In this document: positions 1-7,357 of the stretch, in pieces
How positions within the stretch are numbered: the first letter of the stretch is position 1
How the letters are laid out: each line of letters begins with the position of its first letter
Source: an uncultured Oscillospiraceae bacterium
GTDB taxonomy: Bacteria > Bacillota > Clostridia > Oscillospirales > Oscillospiraceae
Reading direction: 5' to 3'
Length of the DNA stretch: 20,584 bases
Assembly: GCA_910587285.1 (NCBI GenBank)
Contig: CAJULM010000049.1
Location: 1 to 20,584 of the forward strand
Translations under genes and position numbers: made by a program
The notes under the pieces: generated by a model
The model's database searches: none
The model's input: the letters and a program-made list of their open reading frames with translations, nothing else
Told to the model about the DNA's origin: nothing

Positions 1-1
1 C

Positions 2-160
2 GGCACCATCCCCACCACCCTGATCCTGGTGGCCGTTTTCTACCTGGGCGGCGAGCTGTGGGACGCCATCTTCGTGAAGGACAATATCTCCCAGCTCACC
101 CACATCATCGGCGGACTGTGCGGGACGGTGCTGGGGTTCACGCTGTCAGGCAGGCGGTGA
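2..160 (+). CDS. Rhomboid-family intramembrane serine protease, C-terminal end (partial)
   Basis: Only the last 52 codons are in the window; the gene enters from the left and stops with TGA at 158-160. The visible part has a hydrophobic stretch, then the segment HIIGGLCGTVLGF. This matches the last core membrane helix of rhomboid proteases, where the histidine of an H-x-x-G-G pattern is the partner of the catalytic serine. The serine itself (GxSG motif) lies outside the window, so family membership rests on this one helix and activity cannot be judged. Rhomboids cleave membrane proteins inside the bilayer. A strong hairpin follows the stop, so the gene ends its own transcript and is separate from the marR promoter downstream. 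Confidence 0.6.
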   Translation, partial: GTIPTTLILVAVFYLGGELWDAIFVKDNISQLTHIIGGLCGTVLGFTLSGRR

Positions 161-272
161 AAGGGAAATAACCGTATCCTTGCGAATTGGCCCTCTGCGG
201 GGACCAGCTTGTGAGGCGGCCACACCACTTGCATCAGCCGCGGATGGATGCGCGGTTGGTGTGCAGCTATCC

Positions 273-300
273 AGCCCCCTCCTTCGGGAGGGGGCTGTTC
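273..300 (+). terminator. Rho-independent terminator after the rhomboid gene
   Basis: A perfect 10-bp GC-rich stem (273-282 with 287-296) closes on a TTCG tetraloop and is followed by a weak T-rich run. It lies between the partial rhomboid gene and the marR promoter. The very stable tetraloop compensates for the poor T tract. Confidence 0.75.
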
Positions 301-310
301 CTCTGTAAAC

Positions 311-329
311 AATATGTGAATAACATATA
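311..329. promoter_or_regulatory. Upstream palindromic operator candidate of the marR promoter
   Basis: AATATGT and ACATATA face each other across GAATA, a near-perfect inverted repeat just upstream of the -35 hexamer at 336. MarR dimers typically bind AT-rich palindromes of this size next to their own promoter. A second related palindrome at 361-381 strengthens the reading. Confidence 0.5.
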
Positions 330-335
330 TTTTTC

Positions 336-364
336 TTGACAAGGTGGATAGCCCGCGCTAATAT
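336..364 (+). promoter_or_regulatory. Sigma-A promoter of marR and the ABC exporter
   Basis: TTGACA (336-341) and TAATAT (359-364) are separated by exactly 17 bases, close to the housekeeping consensus. The promoter sits about 30 bases before the GTG start at 395 and is flanked and overlapped by two palindromes. It is therefore intrinsically strong and probably held down by the encoded repressor. Confidence 0.85.
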
Positions 365-381
365 ATGTGAAGCAAATATAT
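361..381. promoter_or_regulatory. MarR-type operator overlapping the -10 box and leader
   Basis: ATATATGTG and CAAATATAT form an inverted repeat around a 3-base centre (8 of 9 positions complementary). It covers the end of the -10 hexamer and the transcription start and abuts the GGAGGT ribosome binding site at 383. Binding here would block both polymerase and initiation. Inferred autoregulation by the adjacent MarR protein. Confidence 0.6.
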
Positions 382-394
382 CGGAGGTGATACT

Positions 395-841
395 GTGAAT
401 GAAGCCGAGCGGTTTTCCGTTCTCACGATGTTTCAGACGCTGAAGGCCAAGACCTCCCGCCTGCTGGACCCGGTGGTTCAGTCGGAGGGGCTCACCCTGC
501 TCCAAGCCTGCGTGCTGGGCCACCTGTATTGGCAGGACGCGGCGGTGGGGGACATCAGCGAGCTGGCGGTCATGGACCAGGCCAATGCCTCCTCCCTGTG
601 CAAGAAGATGGAGCGGGAGGGCTTTTTGACCCGCACCCGCCAGGAGAAGGACCGGCGGGTGGTGATCCTCTCTCTCACCGACAAGGGCCGGGCGGCGGCG
701 GAGCGGCTTCAGCAGCAGCTGAATTGCTTTTTAGAGCTGCTCAACGCCCTGCCCAACGACGCCAAGGAGGAGCTGGTCCGGGGCTATCTGGCGGCCAATC
801 AAATGCTGGACTACCTTTTTGAACAAACCAAAGGAGAGTAA
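395..841 (+). CDS. MarR-family transcriptional regulator
   Basis: This 148-residue protein has the size and layout of MarR repressors: N-terminal dimerisation helix, winged helix-turn-helix at about residues 45-100 (ISELAVMDQANASSLCKKM, then the wing TRTRQEKDRRVVILSLTDKG with the family D-x-R-x-x-x-x-x-L-T-x-x-G pattern), and a C-terminal helix. The start is GTG at 395, preceded by GGAGGTGA with good spacing; no better start exists. The stop lies 5 bases before the exporter start, and the exporter ribosome binding site is inside this gene, so the two are co-transcribed. The family usually senses small phenolic or lipophilic molecules and derepresses efflux genes. The ligand is unknown. Confidence 0.93.
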   Translation: MNEAERFSVLTMFQTLKAKTSRLLDPVVQSEGLTLLQACVLGHLYWQDAAVGDISELAVMDQANASSLCKKMEREGFLTRTRQEKDRRVVILSLTDKGRAAAERLQQQLNCFLELLNALPNDAKEELVRGYLAANQMLDYLFEQTKGE

Positions 842-846
842 GACCT

Positions 847-3800
847 ATGTTAAAGCTATCCAACATCACGAAACAGTACACTCTGGGGGGGAATACCATT
901 GACGCCCTGCGGGGGATCGACCTGGAATTCCGGGAAAACGAGTTCGTATCCATCCTGGGCCCCTCCGGCTGCGGCAAGACCACCACCCTGAACATCATCG
1001 GCGGCCTGGACCGGTACACCAGCGGCGACCTCATCATCAACGGCCGGTCCACCAAGGAGTATAAGGACGGGGACTGGGACGCCTACCGCAACCACTCCAT
1101 CGGCTTTGTGTTCCAGAGCTATAACCTGATTTCCCATCAGAGCGTACTGGCCAACGTGGAGCTGGCCCTTACCCTGGCGGGCGTGTCCAAGGCGGAGCGC
1201 CGCCGCCGGGCGGTGGAGGCCCTGGAGCGGGTGGGCCTGGGGGACCAGCTGGACAAGGTGCCCTCTCAGATGTCCGGCGGGCAGATGCAGCGGGTGGCCA
1301 TCGCCCGGGCCCTCATCAACGACCCGGATATCCTGCTGGCCGACGAGCCCACCGGGGCGCTGGACAGTGAGACCAGCGTGCAGGTGATGGAGCTTTTGAA
1401 GGAGGTGGCCCAGGACCGGCTGGTGATTATGGTCACACACAACCCGGAGCTGGCCCAGCAGTACTCCACCCGCATCGTCACGCTGAAGGACGGCCGGGTG
1501 ACAGGGGACTCCAACCCCTACCACGCGCAGGAGAGCGCTCCCATCCTCACCGGCAAGAAGGCCAAGGCAGACAAGAAGCCCTCCATGTCCTTCCTCACCG
1601 CTCTGTCCCTGTCGCTGACCAATCTGCGCACCAAAATGGGCCGCACGGTGCTCACCGCCTTTGCCGGCTCCATCGGCATCATCGGCATCGCCCTGATTCT
1701 GGCCCTGTCCGCCGGCATCAACACCTATATCAATCAGGTGCAGGAGGATACCCTGTCCAGCTATCCCATCACCATCCAGGCGGAGAGCACCGACATGACC
1801 GCCATGATGGCCTCCCTAATGGGGGCGAGGCGGGACCAGCTCACCGGCGAGGCCGCCGAAGGCCAGGACCCGGACCGGGTGTACGCCTCCACCGTCATGT
1901 ACGACATGATGGACTCCATGCTCAACGCCGAGGTGGAGACCAATAACCTCCAGGCGTTCAAGGAGTACCTGGAGAGCGGTGGCGGCGGCATTAAGGATAT
2001 GGCCAGCATCCACTACAGCTATGACTTTGACTTCGACATCTACACCCAGGACGAGAACGGGGATATCGTCAAGTGCGACGTGATGGCGCTGATGCAGGAC
2101 GCTATGGCGGCCATGTACGGCGGGGACTACTCCTCTTATTTCAACTCCATGGGGTCGATGTACTCCGCGATGGACGTGTGGGAGGAGCTGCTCCCCGGCG
2201 AGGACGGCGAGCTGATCTCCCCCCAGGTAAAGGGCGACTATGAGCTGCTCTACGGTGATTGGCCCCAGGATTACAACGAGGTCATCCTGTTCGTGGATGG
2301 CAACAACGAAATTTCCGACCTGATGCTGTACGCCCTTGGACTCATGCCCCATGACGACATGGAGGAGGCCATGGTCTCCATGTCCAAGGGGGAGACGGTG
2401 GAGCTGGGGGAGATGAGCTGGTCCTATGAGGAGCTGTGCAAGCTGGGCTTCAAGCTCATCCTGCCGGCGGAGTATTACCAGCACGACGAGGTTCTGGGAA
2501 CCTACACCGATATGTCCAAGACCGAGGCGGGGATGGATTTCCTCTACAACAGCGGCGAGATCGGCGTGCCCCTGAAGGTGGCGGGCATTGCCCGGCCCTT
2601 GGGGGGAGGCAATGGAATGCTGTCCGGCGGCATCGGCTACACCAGCGCGCTGACTCGGTTCGCCATTGAAACCACCGGGGAGACGGATATTTTGAACCGG
2701 CAGCTCGGCGACCCGGACACCGACGTGATCTCCGGCCTGCCCTTCCCCAAGGAGACGGATGTGGAGCCCACCGATGAGGAGAAGGCGGAGGCGATTACCG
2801 AGTATCTGTCCGACCTGCCCGTTCAGGAGAAGGCCGCGGCCTATGTGGACGTGATGGGCCAGCCCTCCCAGGAGTATGTGGACGGGGTGGTGGAGCAGCA
2901 GATGGCCGGCCTGACCCGGGAGACCATTGAGGAGATGATTGTGGAGCAGTATGCCGGCGAGATGGGGGTGGACGGAGAAACCGTCCGGGGCTACATCGCC
3001 GACATGAGCGACGAGGAGCTCTTTGACCGGGTAGAGGAGGCAATCGCCCAGTCCGTGCGGGAGCAGTACGCCGCCGGGGTGGAGGCCCGCCTGGGCAGCC
3101 AGTCCGCCGAGCAGCTGGCGGCTGTCCTGGATATGACGCTGGAGCAGGGGGCGGCGGAGCAGGAGGAGAGCGCGGCCGGAGAGGCCTCCGCCATGGTCCC
3201 CGGCATGATGGGGATGGACCCGTCGATGGGCATGAACCCCGCCATGGGCGGGCTCAGCCCGTTCACGCCCGAGCAGTTCGTCTACCTGTACGATAACTAT
3301 ATGCCCCCCACCCGTTCCTCCTCCACCTACGAGGACAACCTGGACCTGCTGGGTTATGTGCGGTTGGATTCTCCCTCCGCCATCGGCATCTATGCCACCA
3401 CCTTCGTCCAGAAGGATGAGATTGCCGATTTGATCCAAGCGTATAATGACGGCGTGGCTGATGAGGACGACAAAATCACCTATACGGACTATGTGGCCCT
3501 GCTGATGAGCTCCATCACCGGCATCATCAGCGGCATCAGCTACCTGCTCATCGCCTTTGTGTCCATCTCTCTGGTGGTGTCGTCCATCATGATCGGCATC
3601 ATCACCAACATCTCCGTCATGGAGCGAACCAAGGAGATCGGCATTCTCCGGGCGGTGGGCGCGTCCAAGCGGGACGTGTCCCGGGTGTTCAACGCCGAAA
3701 CCCTGATTGTGGGCCTGGCGGCGGGGGTTTTAGGCATCCTGGTGAGCGTGGCGGCCACCTTCCCCATCAACGCCATCATCCACGACCTGACGGGACTGAA

Positions 3801-3939
3801 TGACCTCAGTGCTGTGCTGCCCGCCCAGGCGGGGGCCATTTTGGTGGCCATCAGCGTGGTGCTCACCGTAATCGCGGGGCTGGTGCCCTCCCGCGGCGCG
3901 GCCAAGAAGGACCCGGTGGAGGCGCTGAGGAGCGAATAA
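847..3939 (+). CDS. ABC transporter with fused ATPase and FtsX/MacB-type permease
   Basis: This 1030-residue one-piece transporter starts with a LolD/MacB-type ATPase: Walker A GPSGCGKTT (38-46), Q-loop Q90, signature MSGGQ (142-146), Walker B ILLADEP (162-168) and switch histidine 198. A basic linker leads to the first membrane helix (about 268-290). Then comes a very long extracytoplasmic segment (about 291-885), acidic and, near 790-815, methionine- and glycine-rich. Three more helices follow (about 890-918, 952-975, 994-1013), with the FtsX-like pattern ERTKEIGILRAVGASKRDV between the first two. The fold suggests a mechanotransmitting exporter or lipid/peptide extractor rather than an importer. 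The extracellular part is much longer than in canonical MacB (whole protein about 650 residues). It is co-transcribed with the MarR regulator, so an inducible resistance or efflux role is inferred; the substrate is unknown. Confidence 0.9.
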   Translation: MLKLSNITKQYTLGGNTIDALRGIDLEFRENEFVSILGPSGCGKTTTLNIIGGLDRYTSGDLIINGRSTKEYKDGDWDAYRNHSIGFVFQSYNLISHQSVLANVELALTLAGVSKAERRRRAVEALERVGLGDQLDKVPSQMSGGQMQRVAIARALINDPDILLADEPTGALDSETSVQVMELLKEVAQDRLVIMVTHNPELAQQYSTRIVTLKDGRVTGDSNPYHAQESAPILTGKKAKADKKPSMSFLTALSLSLTNLRTKMGRTVLTAFAGSIGIIGIALILALSAGINTYINQVQEDTLSSYPITIQAESTDMTAMMASLMGARRDQLTGEAAEGQDPDRVYASTVMYDMMDSMLNAEVETNNLQAFKEYLESGGGGIKDMASIHYSYDFDFDIYTQDENGDIVKCDVMALMQDAMAAMYGGDYSSYFNSMGSMYSAMDVWEELLPGEDGELISPQVKGDYELLYGDWPQDYNEVILFVDGNNEISDLMLYALGLMPHDDMEEAMVSMSKGETVELGEMSWSYEELCKLGFKLILPAEYYQHDEVLGTYTDMSKTEAGMDFLYNSGEIGVPLKVAGIARPLGGGNGMLSGGIGYTSALTRFAIETTGETDILNRQLGDPDTDVISGLPFPKETDVEPTDEEKAEAITEYLSDLPVQEKAAAYVDVMGQPSQEYVDGVVEQQMAGLTRETIEEMIVEQYAGEMGVDGETVRGYIADMSDEELFDRVEEAIAQSVREQYAAGVEARLGSQSAEQLAAVLDMTLEQGAAEQEESAAGEASAMVPGMMGMDPSMGMNPAMGGLSPFTPEQFVYLYDNYMPPTRSSSTYEDNLDLLGYVRLDSPSAIGIYATTFVQKDEIADLIQAYNDGVADEDDKITYTDYVALLMSSITGIISGISYLLIAFVSISLVVSSIMIGIITNISVMERTKEIGILRAVGASKRDVSRVFNAETLIVGLAAGVLGILVSVAATFPINAIIHDLTGLNDLSAVLPAQAGAILVAISVVLTVIAGLVPSRGAAKKDPVEALRSE

Positions 3940-4102
3940 TCGGAAATCACACGCTTTGCAAAGCCGTTGGGCTTTTGCAGACCCGCCTGTGGGCGGGACG
4001 GGGGATGTCACTTTCTCTCACGCGAGAGAAAGTGACCAAAGAGCGCGCTTAAGGGGGCGGCCTCCAAGCGGCAATCAGAGAGACAGCAGGAGGAGCAAAA
4101 CC
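3940..4102 (+). other. Intergenic stretch with bulged hairpin and possible interspersed repeat
   Basis: Between the exporter and elaA lie a bulged hairpin (3958-3978), a short GC hairpin (CCCGCC/GGGCGG, about 3982-3997) and the long perfect hairpin annotated separately. The following stretch (CCAAAGAGCGCGCTTAAGGG...) reads open in the elaA frame, but the codons give an arginine-rich sequence without protein character. I therefore treat it as non-coding leader. Confidence 0.45.
4007..4036. repeat. Perfect 13-bp inverted repeat, likely an interspersed extragenic element
   Basis: GTCACTTTCTCTC (4007-4019) and GAGAGAAAGTGAC (4024-4036) pair perfectly around ACGC. There is no T tract after it, so it is not a classical terminator on either strand. 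Its form, and the conserved-looking tail that follows, resemble repetitive extragenic palindromes; copy number cannot be tested here. Confidence 0.5.
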
Positions 4103-4543
4103 ATGGAACTGATGAGCAAGCACTTTTCTCAGCTCACCCGAGACGAGCTGTTTGAGATTTACAAGCTGCGGGTGGCGGTGTTCATTGTGGAGCAGCAGTG
4201 CGCCTACCCGGAGGTGGATGACGCGGACAGGGCTGCGTACCATATCTGGCTGCGGGACGAGGATGGCATTCAGGCCTATCTGCGCCTGCTGCCGCCGGGG
4301 GCTACGTTTGATACGGTGTCCATCGGCCGGGTCATCGCCGTGAAGCGGCGGCAGGGGCTGGGCAGCCGGATTGTGGCGGAGGGGATCCGCGCCGCCAGGG
4401 AGATATTTGGGGCCGGGAAGATCACCATTGAGGCCCAGACCTACGCCAGAGCGCTGTATGAGAAGGCGGGGTTCGTCCAGTCCTCGGAGGAGTTTTTAGA
4501 GGACGGTATTCCCCACATCCAGATGGTCTGGCAGGAGGAGTGA
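4103..4543 (+). CDS. elaA: ElaA-family GNAT N-acetyltransferase
   Basis: This 146-residue protein matches the small ElaA branch of GNAT acetyltransferases, which transfer acetyl from acetyl-CoA to an amine. Diagnostic stretches are LRVAVFIVEQQCAYPEVDD near the N-terminus, IGRVIAVKRRQGLGSRIV (the acetyl-CoA binding motif A, with R-R-Q-G-L-G-S) and the C-terminal ALYEKAGFVQSSEEFLEDG followed by IPHIQM. The start is the ATG at 4103, 8 bases after AGGAGGA. An upstream in-frame ATG at 3956 has no ribosome binding site and would translate the repeat region. The natural substrate of ElaA proteins is not established. A terminator follows directly. Confidence 0.88.
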   Translation: MELMSKHFSQLTRDELFEIYKLRVAVFIVEQQCAYPEVDDADRAAYHIWLRDEDGIQAYLRLLPPGATFDTVSIGRVIAVKRRQGLGSRIVAEGIRAAREIFGAGKITIEAQTYARALYEKAGFVQSSEEFLEDGIPHIQMVWQEE

Positions 4544-4552
4544 CGGGGTGAG

Positions 4553-4583
4553 AAAGGGCGGCTGTCTGTGACGGCCGCCCTTT
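4553..4583 (+). terminator. Terminator after elaA
   Basis: AAAGGGCGGC (4553-4562) pairs with GCCGCCCTTT (4574-4583), followed by a C/T-rich run (CCCCTTGCGTTTTT). It separates elaA from the mrnC operon, whose -35 box begins 5 bases later. Confidence 0.75.
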
Positions 4584-4587
4584 CCCC

Positions 4588-4615
4588 TTGCGTTTTTCAG
4601 ATTTTGTGATATAAT
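4588..4615 (+). promoter_or_regulatory. Promoter of the mrnC-rqcH-thioesterase operon
   Basis: TATAAT (4610-4615) is a perfect -10 box. TTGCGT (4588-4593) at 16 bases is a weak -35. The predicted transcript would start near 4622, which excludes a TTG start at 4626 and supports the ATG at 4650. Confidence 0.7.
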
Positions 4616-4649
4616 TTCAGAGATATTGAGCAAGATTGGAGAAATTCCC

Positions 4650-5063
4650 ATGGATTACTTTCACCTGTCCGCCGGCCGGGACACCGTGGAGCGCATCAGC
4701 GCCCTGGGGCTGGCCCATTTAGGGGACGGGGTGTACGAGCTGATGGTGCGCTCTTGGCTGTGCCTCCACGGCAAGGCCACCAACGCCGGGCTGCACAAGG
4801 CGGCGGTCAAATACGTGGCCGCCCCCGCCCAGGCCAAGCTGGTCCACGCCATCCTGCCCCTTTTGAGCGAGGAGGAGCAGGCCGTCTACCGCCGGGGGCG
4901 CAACAGCCACACCGCCGCCGTCCCCAAGGGGGCCAGCGTGGGGGAGTACCACGCCGCCACGGCGCTGGAGTCCCTGTTCGGCTGGCTGTACCTGCAAGGA
5001 AAAACAGAGCGGCTCAACGAGCTGTTTGAGCGGATGATGGAGGAGGCGGGTCATGCCTTTTGA
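4650..5063 (+). CDS. mrnC: Mini-ribonuclease III (23S rRNA maturation)
   Basis: This 137-residue protein is a stand-alone RNase III catalytic domain without the dsRNA-binding domain. That is the mark of Mini-III, which trims the ends of 23S rRNA precursor in Firmicutes. The signature is LAHLGDGVYELMVR (acidic residues D26 and E30), followed by YRRGRNSHTAAVPKGASVG and ALESLFGWLYL, which carries the second acidic cluster. The ATG at 4650 follows GGAGA at 4638 with 7-base spacing. The stop overlaps the rqcH start by 11 bases, so translation is likely coupled. Mini-III usually lies near cysS and rlmB; the rqcH partnership places it here in a ribosome-related operon. Confidence 0.92.
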   Translation: MDYFHLSAGRDTVERISALGLAHLGDGVYELMVRSWLCLHGKATNAGLHKAAVKYVAAPAQAKLVHAILPLLSEEEQAVYRRGRNSHTAAVPKGASVGEYHAATALESLFGWLYLQGKTERLNELFERMMEEAGHAF

Positions 5064-6801
5064 CGCTATCTTTATGACTGCGCTGGCCGGGGAGCTGCGG
5101 GAGAAGCTGGTGGGCGGCAAGGTGGACAAGCTCTACCAGCCCGCCCGGGACGAGGCGGTGCTCCATATGCGCGCCGGACGGGAGAACGTGCGTCTGCTGA
5201 TTTCAGCCAGCCCCTCCCACCCCAGGGCGCAGCTGACGAAGGTGCCCAGGGAGAACCCGGAGACGCCCCCTATGTTCTGTATGCTGCTGCGCAAGTATTT
5301 CACCGGGGCGCGGCTGCTGGAGCTCACCCAGCCCTCGATGGAGCGGCTGCTGGACTTCCGCTTTGAGACGCTGGACGAGCTGGGGGACCGGGTGGAGCGG
5401 CGGCTGGTGCTGGAGTGCATTGGGCGCAAGTCCAACCTGATCATGCTGGACGGCGCGGGGCGGATCACCGACTGTATGCGCCGGGCGGACGGCGACTTGT
5501 CCGCCAAGCGGCCGGTGATGCCGGGGCTGTACTATACGCCGCCGGAGCCCACCGGGCGGCTGGACCCGCTGGCGATGGCGCCTGAGGAGCTGAGAAGCTT
5601 TGTGCTGGCCAACGCCCCCGAGGGGGACGGTCAGGACAAGTGGCTGCTGGAGCAGTTCAACGGCCTGTCCCCCCTCATCGCGCGGGAGCTGGCCTTCCAG
5701 GGAGAGGGGACCGGGGAGGGGCTGGCGGAGCGTTTCTGCCAGCTCATGGACCGGGTGCGGGCGGGGGAGTTCACCCCCACGGTGCTGGTGAGGGACGGCA
5801 GGCCCATCGACTTCACCTTCATGCCCGTTCTTCAGTACGGCCCTGGGGTGGAGCTGAAGCGCTACCCCACGTTCTCCCAGCTGCTGGACGATTTCTACGA
5901 GCAGAAGGAGGCCCAGGAGCGGGTGAAGCAGCGGGGACAGGACTTTATCCGCTCCGTCACCCAGGCCCGAAACCGCACGGCGAAAAAAATCGCCAACCAG
6001 GAGGGAGATCTGGCCCGGTCTGTGGACCGGGAAACGCTGCGGCAGTACGGCGACATCATCACCACCAACTTCTATCAGATGCGCAAGGGGCAGAGCGTCC
6101 TACGCGCGCAGAACTACTACGACCCGGAGTGCCGGGAGGTGGACATCCCCTTGGACCCGCTGCTCACCCCCCAGCAGAACGCCGCCAAATATTACAAGGA
6201 CTACAAAAAAGCCCAGAAGGCGGAGGAAATGCTCACCATTCAGCTGGAGAAGAATCGGACGGAGCTGTCCTATCTGGACAGCGTGCTGCAGATGATTACC
6301 CTATCCGAAGGGGACAGAGACCTCCAGGAGATCCGTCAGGAGCTGATGGACAACGGCTACCTCAAGCAGCACAGGCGGAAAATGACCGCCAAGGGCCGGG
6401 TGAAGGTGGTCCACGCCAAGCCCATGGAATTTAAGTCCAGCGCGGGGCTGACTATTTTAGTGGGCAAGAACAACAGCCAGAACGACCGCCTCACCCTGAA
6501 GGATGCGGACAAGCGGGACCTGTGGCTCCACGCCCAAAAGCTCCACGGCTCCCACGTGATCCTGAAAACCGGAGGCGAGCCGCCGGACGAGCAGTCCCTC
6601 ACCGAAGCGGCCATGCTGGCGGCCTGGTTTTCCCAGGGGAAGGAGTCGGGCCAGGTGCCGGTGGACTACACGCCGGTGAAGGTGGTGAAAAAGCCCGCCG
6701 GAGCCAAGCCGGGTTATGTGATTTACAACACCTATCGCACCGTATACGTCACCCCCAGCGAGGAGCTGGTGAAGCGCCTGCGGGCGGGACGAACCAACTG
6801 A
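5053..6801 (+). CDS. rqcH: RqcH, ribosome quality control factor (NFACT family)
   Basis: This 582-residue protein is the bacterial NEMF/Rqc2 homologue, earlier annotated as fibronectin-binding protein. It binds 50S subunits carrying stalled nascent chains and recruits alanyl-tRNA to add C-terminal alanine tails that mark the chain for degradation. The layout is NFACT-N (about 1-200, with ECIGRKSNLIMLD), a helix-hairpin and coiled-coil middle (about 270-440, acidic/basic rich) and NFACT-R/DUF814 (about 455-575: LVGKNNSQNDRL, DLWLHAQKLHGSHV, YVIYNTYRTVYV). Residues 97-98 are E-R where the B. subtilis protein has the functional D97-R98 pair. The start ATG at 5053 lies inside mrnC and is preceded by GGAGG within that gene. 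Length is normal for the family. Confidence 0.93.
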   Translation: MPFDAIFMTALAGELREKLVGGKVDKLYQPARDEAVLHMRAGRENVRLLISASPSHPRAQLTKVPRENPETPPMFCMLLRKYFTGARLLELTQPSMERLLDFRFETLDELGDRVERRLVLECIGRKSNLIMLDGAGRITDCMRRADGDLSAKRPVMPGLYYTPPEPTGRLDPLAMAPEELRSFVLANAPEGDGQDKWLLEQFNGLSPLIARELAFQGEGTGEGLAERFCQLMDRVRAGEFTPTVLVRDGRPIDFTFMPVLQYGPGVELKRYPTFSQLLDDFYEQKEAQERVKQRGQDFIRSVTQARNRTAKKIANQEGDLARSVDRETLRQYGDIITTNFYQMRKGQSVLRAQNYYDPECREVDIPLDPLLTPQQNAAKYYKDYKKAQKAEEMLTIQLEKNRTELSYLDSVLQMITLSEGDRDLQEIRQELMDNGYLKQHRRKMTAKGRVKVVHAKPMEFKSSAGLTILVGKNNSQNDRLTLKDADKRDLWLHAQKLHGSHVILKTGGEPPDEQSLTEAAMLAAWFSQGKESGQVPVDYTPVKVVKKPAGAKPGYVIYNTYRTVYVTPSEELVKRLRAGRTN

Positions 6802-6817
6802 GAGAGGAGCCATCATC

Positions 6818-7306
6818 ATGTCGAACCAGCTGACAACCGAGGAAATGCGCCGCAGGACGCTGGCGTTTTTAAACTACCGTGCGGAGGAGATGCCCAAGGC
6901 CATGCCCGACCCTTCCGCCGACCTCACTTTGATTGACTGTGACGGCCCCGCCGGGATGCTGGTGCTGGGCTATGTGACCAAGCCCTGGATGTCCAACATC
7001 TGGGGGGTGGTTCACGGCGGGGTGACGGCCACCCTGGTGGACACGTGCATGGGCATTACCTGCGGGGTGCAGTGCGGGGTCATCACCCCTACGGTGTCCA
7101 TGACGGTGAACTATGCCCGGCCGGTGCCGTTGGACGCCCGGATTGAGGTGCGGACCCGCACCGTCTGCTGCGGCTCAACCTCCGGGCAGATTTACGCGGA
7201 GGTGTATCTGGCTGACCGGCCGGAGCAGCTGCTGGCCACGGCCAGCGGGGCGTATTGCACCAAGAAGAACAACCTGTTCGGGGGAAAAGCTCCTTGGGAG
7301 GAGTAA
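6818..7306 (+). CDS. PaaI/YbgC-type hotdog-fold thioesterase
   Basis: This 162-residue protein has the hotdog thioesterase core. Residues 62-80 (W-G-V-V-H-G-G-V-T-A-T-L-V-D-T-C-M-G) fit the PaaI pattern of H-G-G followed by a catalytic acid (D75), and a conserved VSMTVNYARPV strand follows. Such enzymes hydrolyse acyl- or aryl-CoA thioesters in the cytoplasm; which one is not predictable. It starts at ATG 6818 after AGAGGAG, 16 bases beyond the rqcH stop, so it is the last gene of the mrnC-rqcH operon. A strong bidirectional terminator follows. No functional tie to the ribosome genes is evident. Confidence 0.85.
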   Translation: MSNQLTTEEMRRRTLAFLNYRAEEMPKAMPDPSADLTLIDCDGPAGMLVLGYVTKPWMSNIWGVVHGGVTATLVDTCMGITCGVQCGVITPTVSMTVNYARPVPLDARIEVRTRTVCCGSTSGQIYAEVYLADRPEQLLATASGAYCTKKNNLFGGKAPWEE

Positions 7307-7317
7307 AATAATCCAAG

Positions 7318-7351
7318 AGCCCGGAACGGCACTGCGCCGTTCCGGGCTTTT
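7318..7351. terminator. Bidirectional terminator between convergent genes
   Basis: A perfect 13-bp stem (7318-7330 with 7336-7348, loop ACTGC) lies between the stops of the thioesterase (plus) and the hydrolase (minus). T residues follow on the plus strand, and the complement of AAAATAATCCAA supplies a T-rich run on the minus strand. Confidence 0.88.
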
Positions 7352-7357
7352 GATTGG

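Noticed and set aside
1816..3438. A 540-codon open frame on the minus strand inside the ABC exporter
   Set aside because: GC-rich third positions make the opposite strand open. The product is a low-complexity His/Gly/Leu/Val string with no domain, while the plus strand encodes a clear transporter.
3956..4102. An N-terminal extension of ElaA by 49 residues
   Set aside because: It would translate a hairpin repeat. The family begins at the ATG at 4103, which has a proper ribosome binding site.
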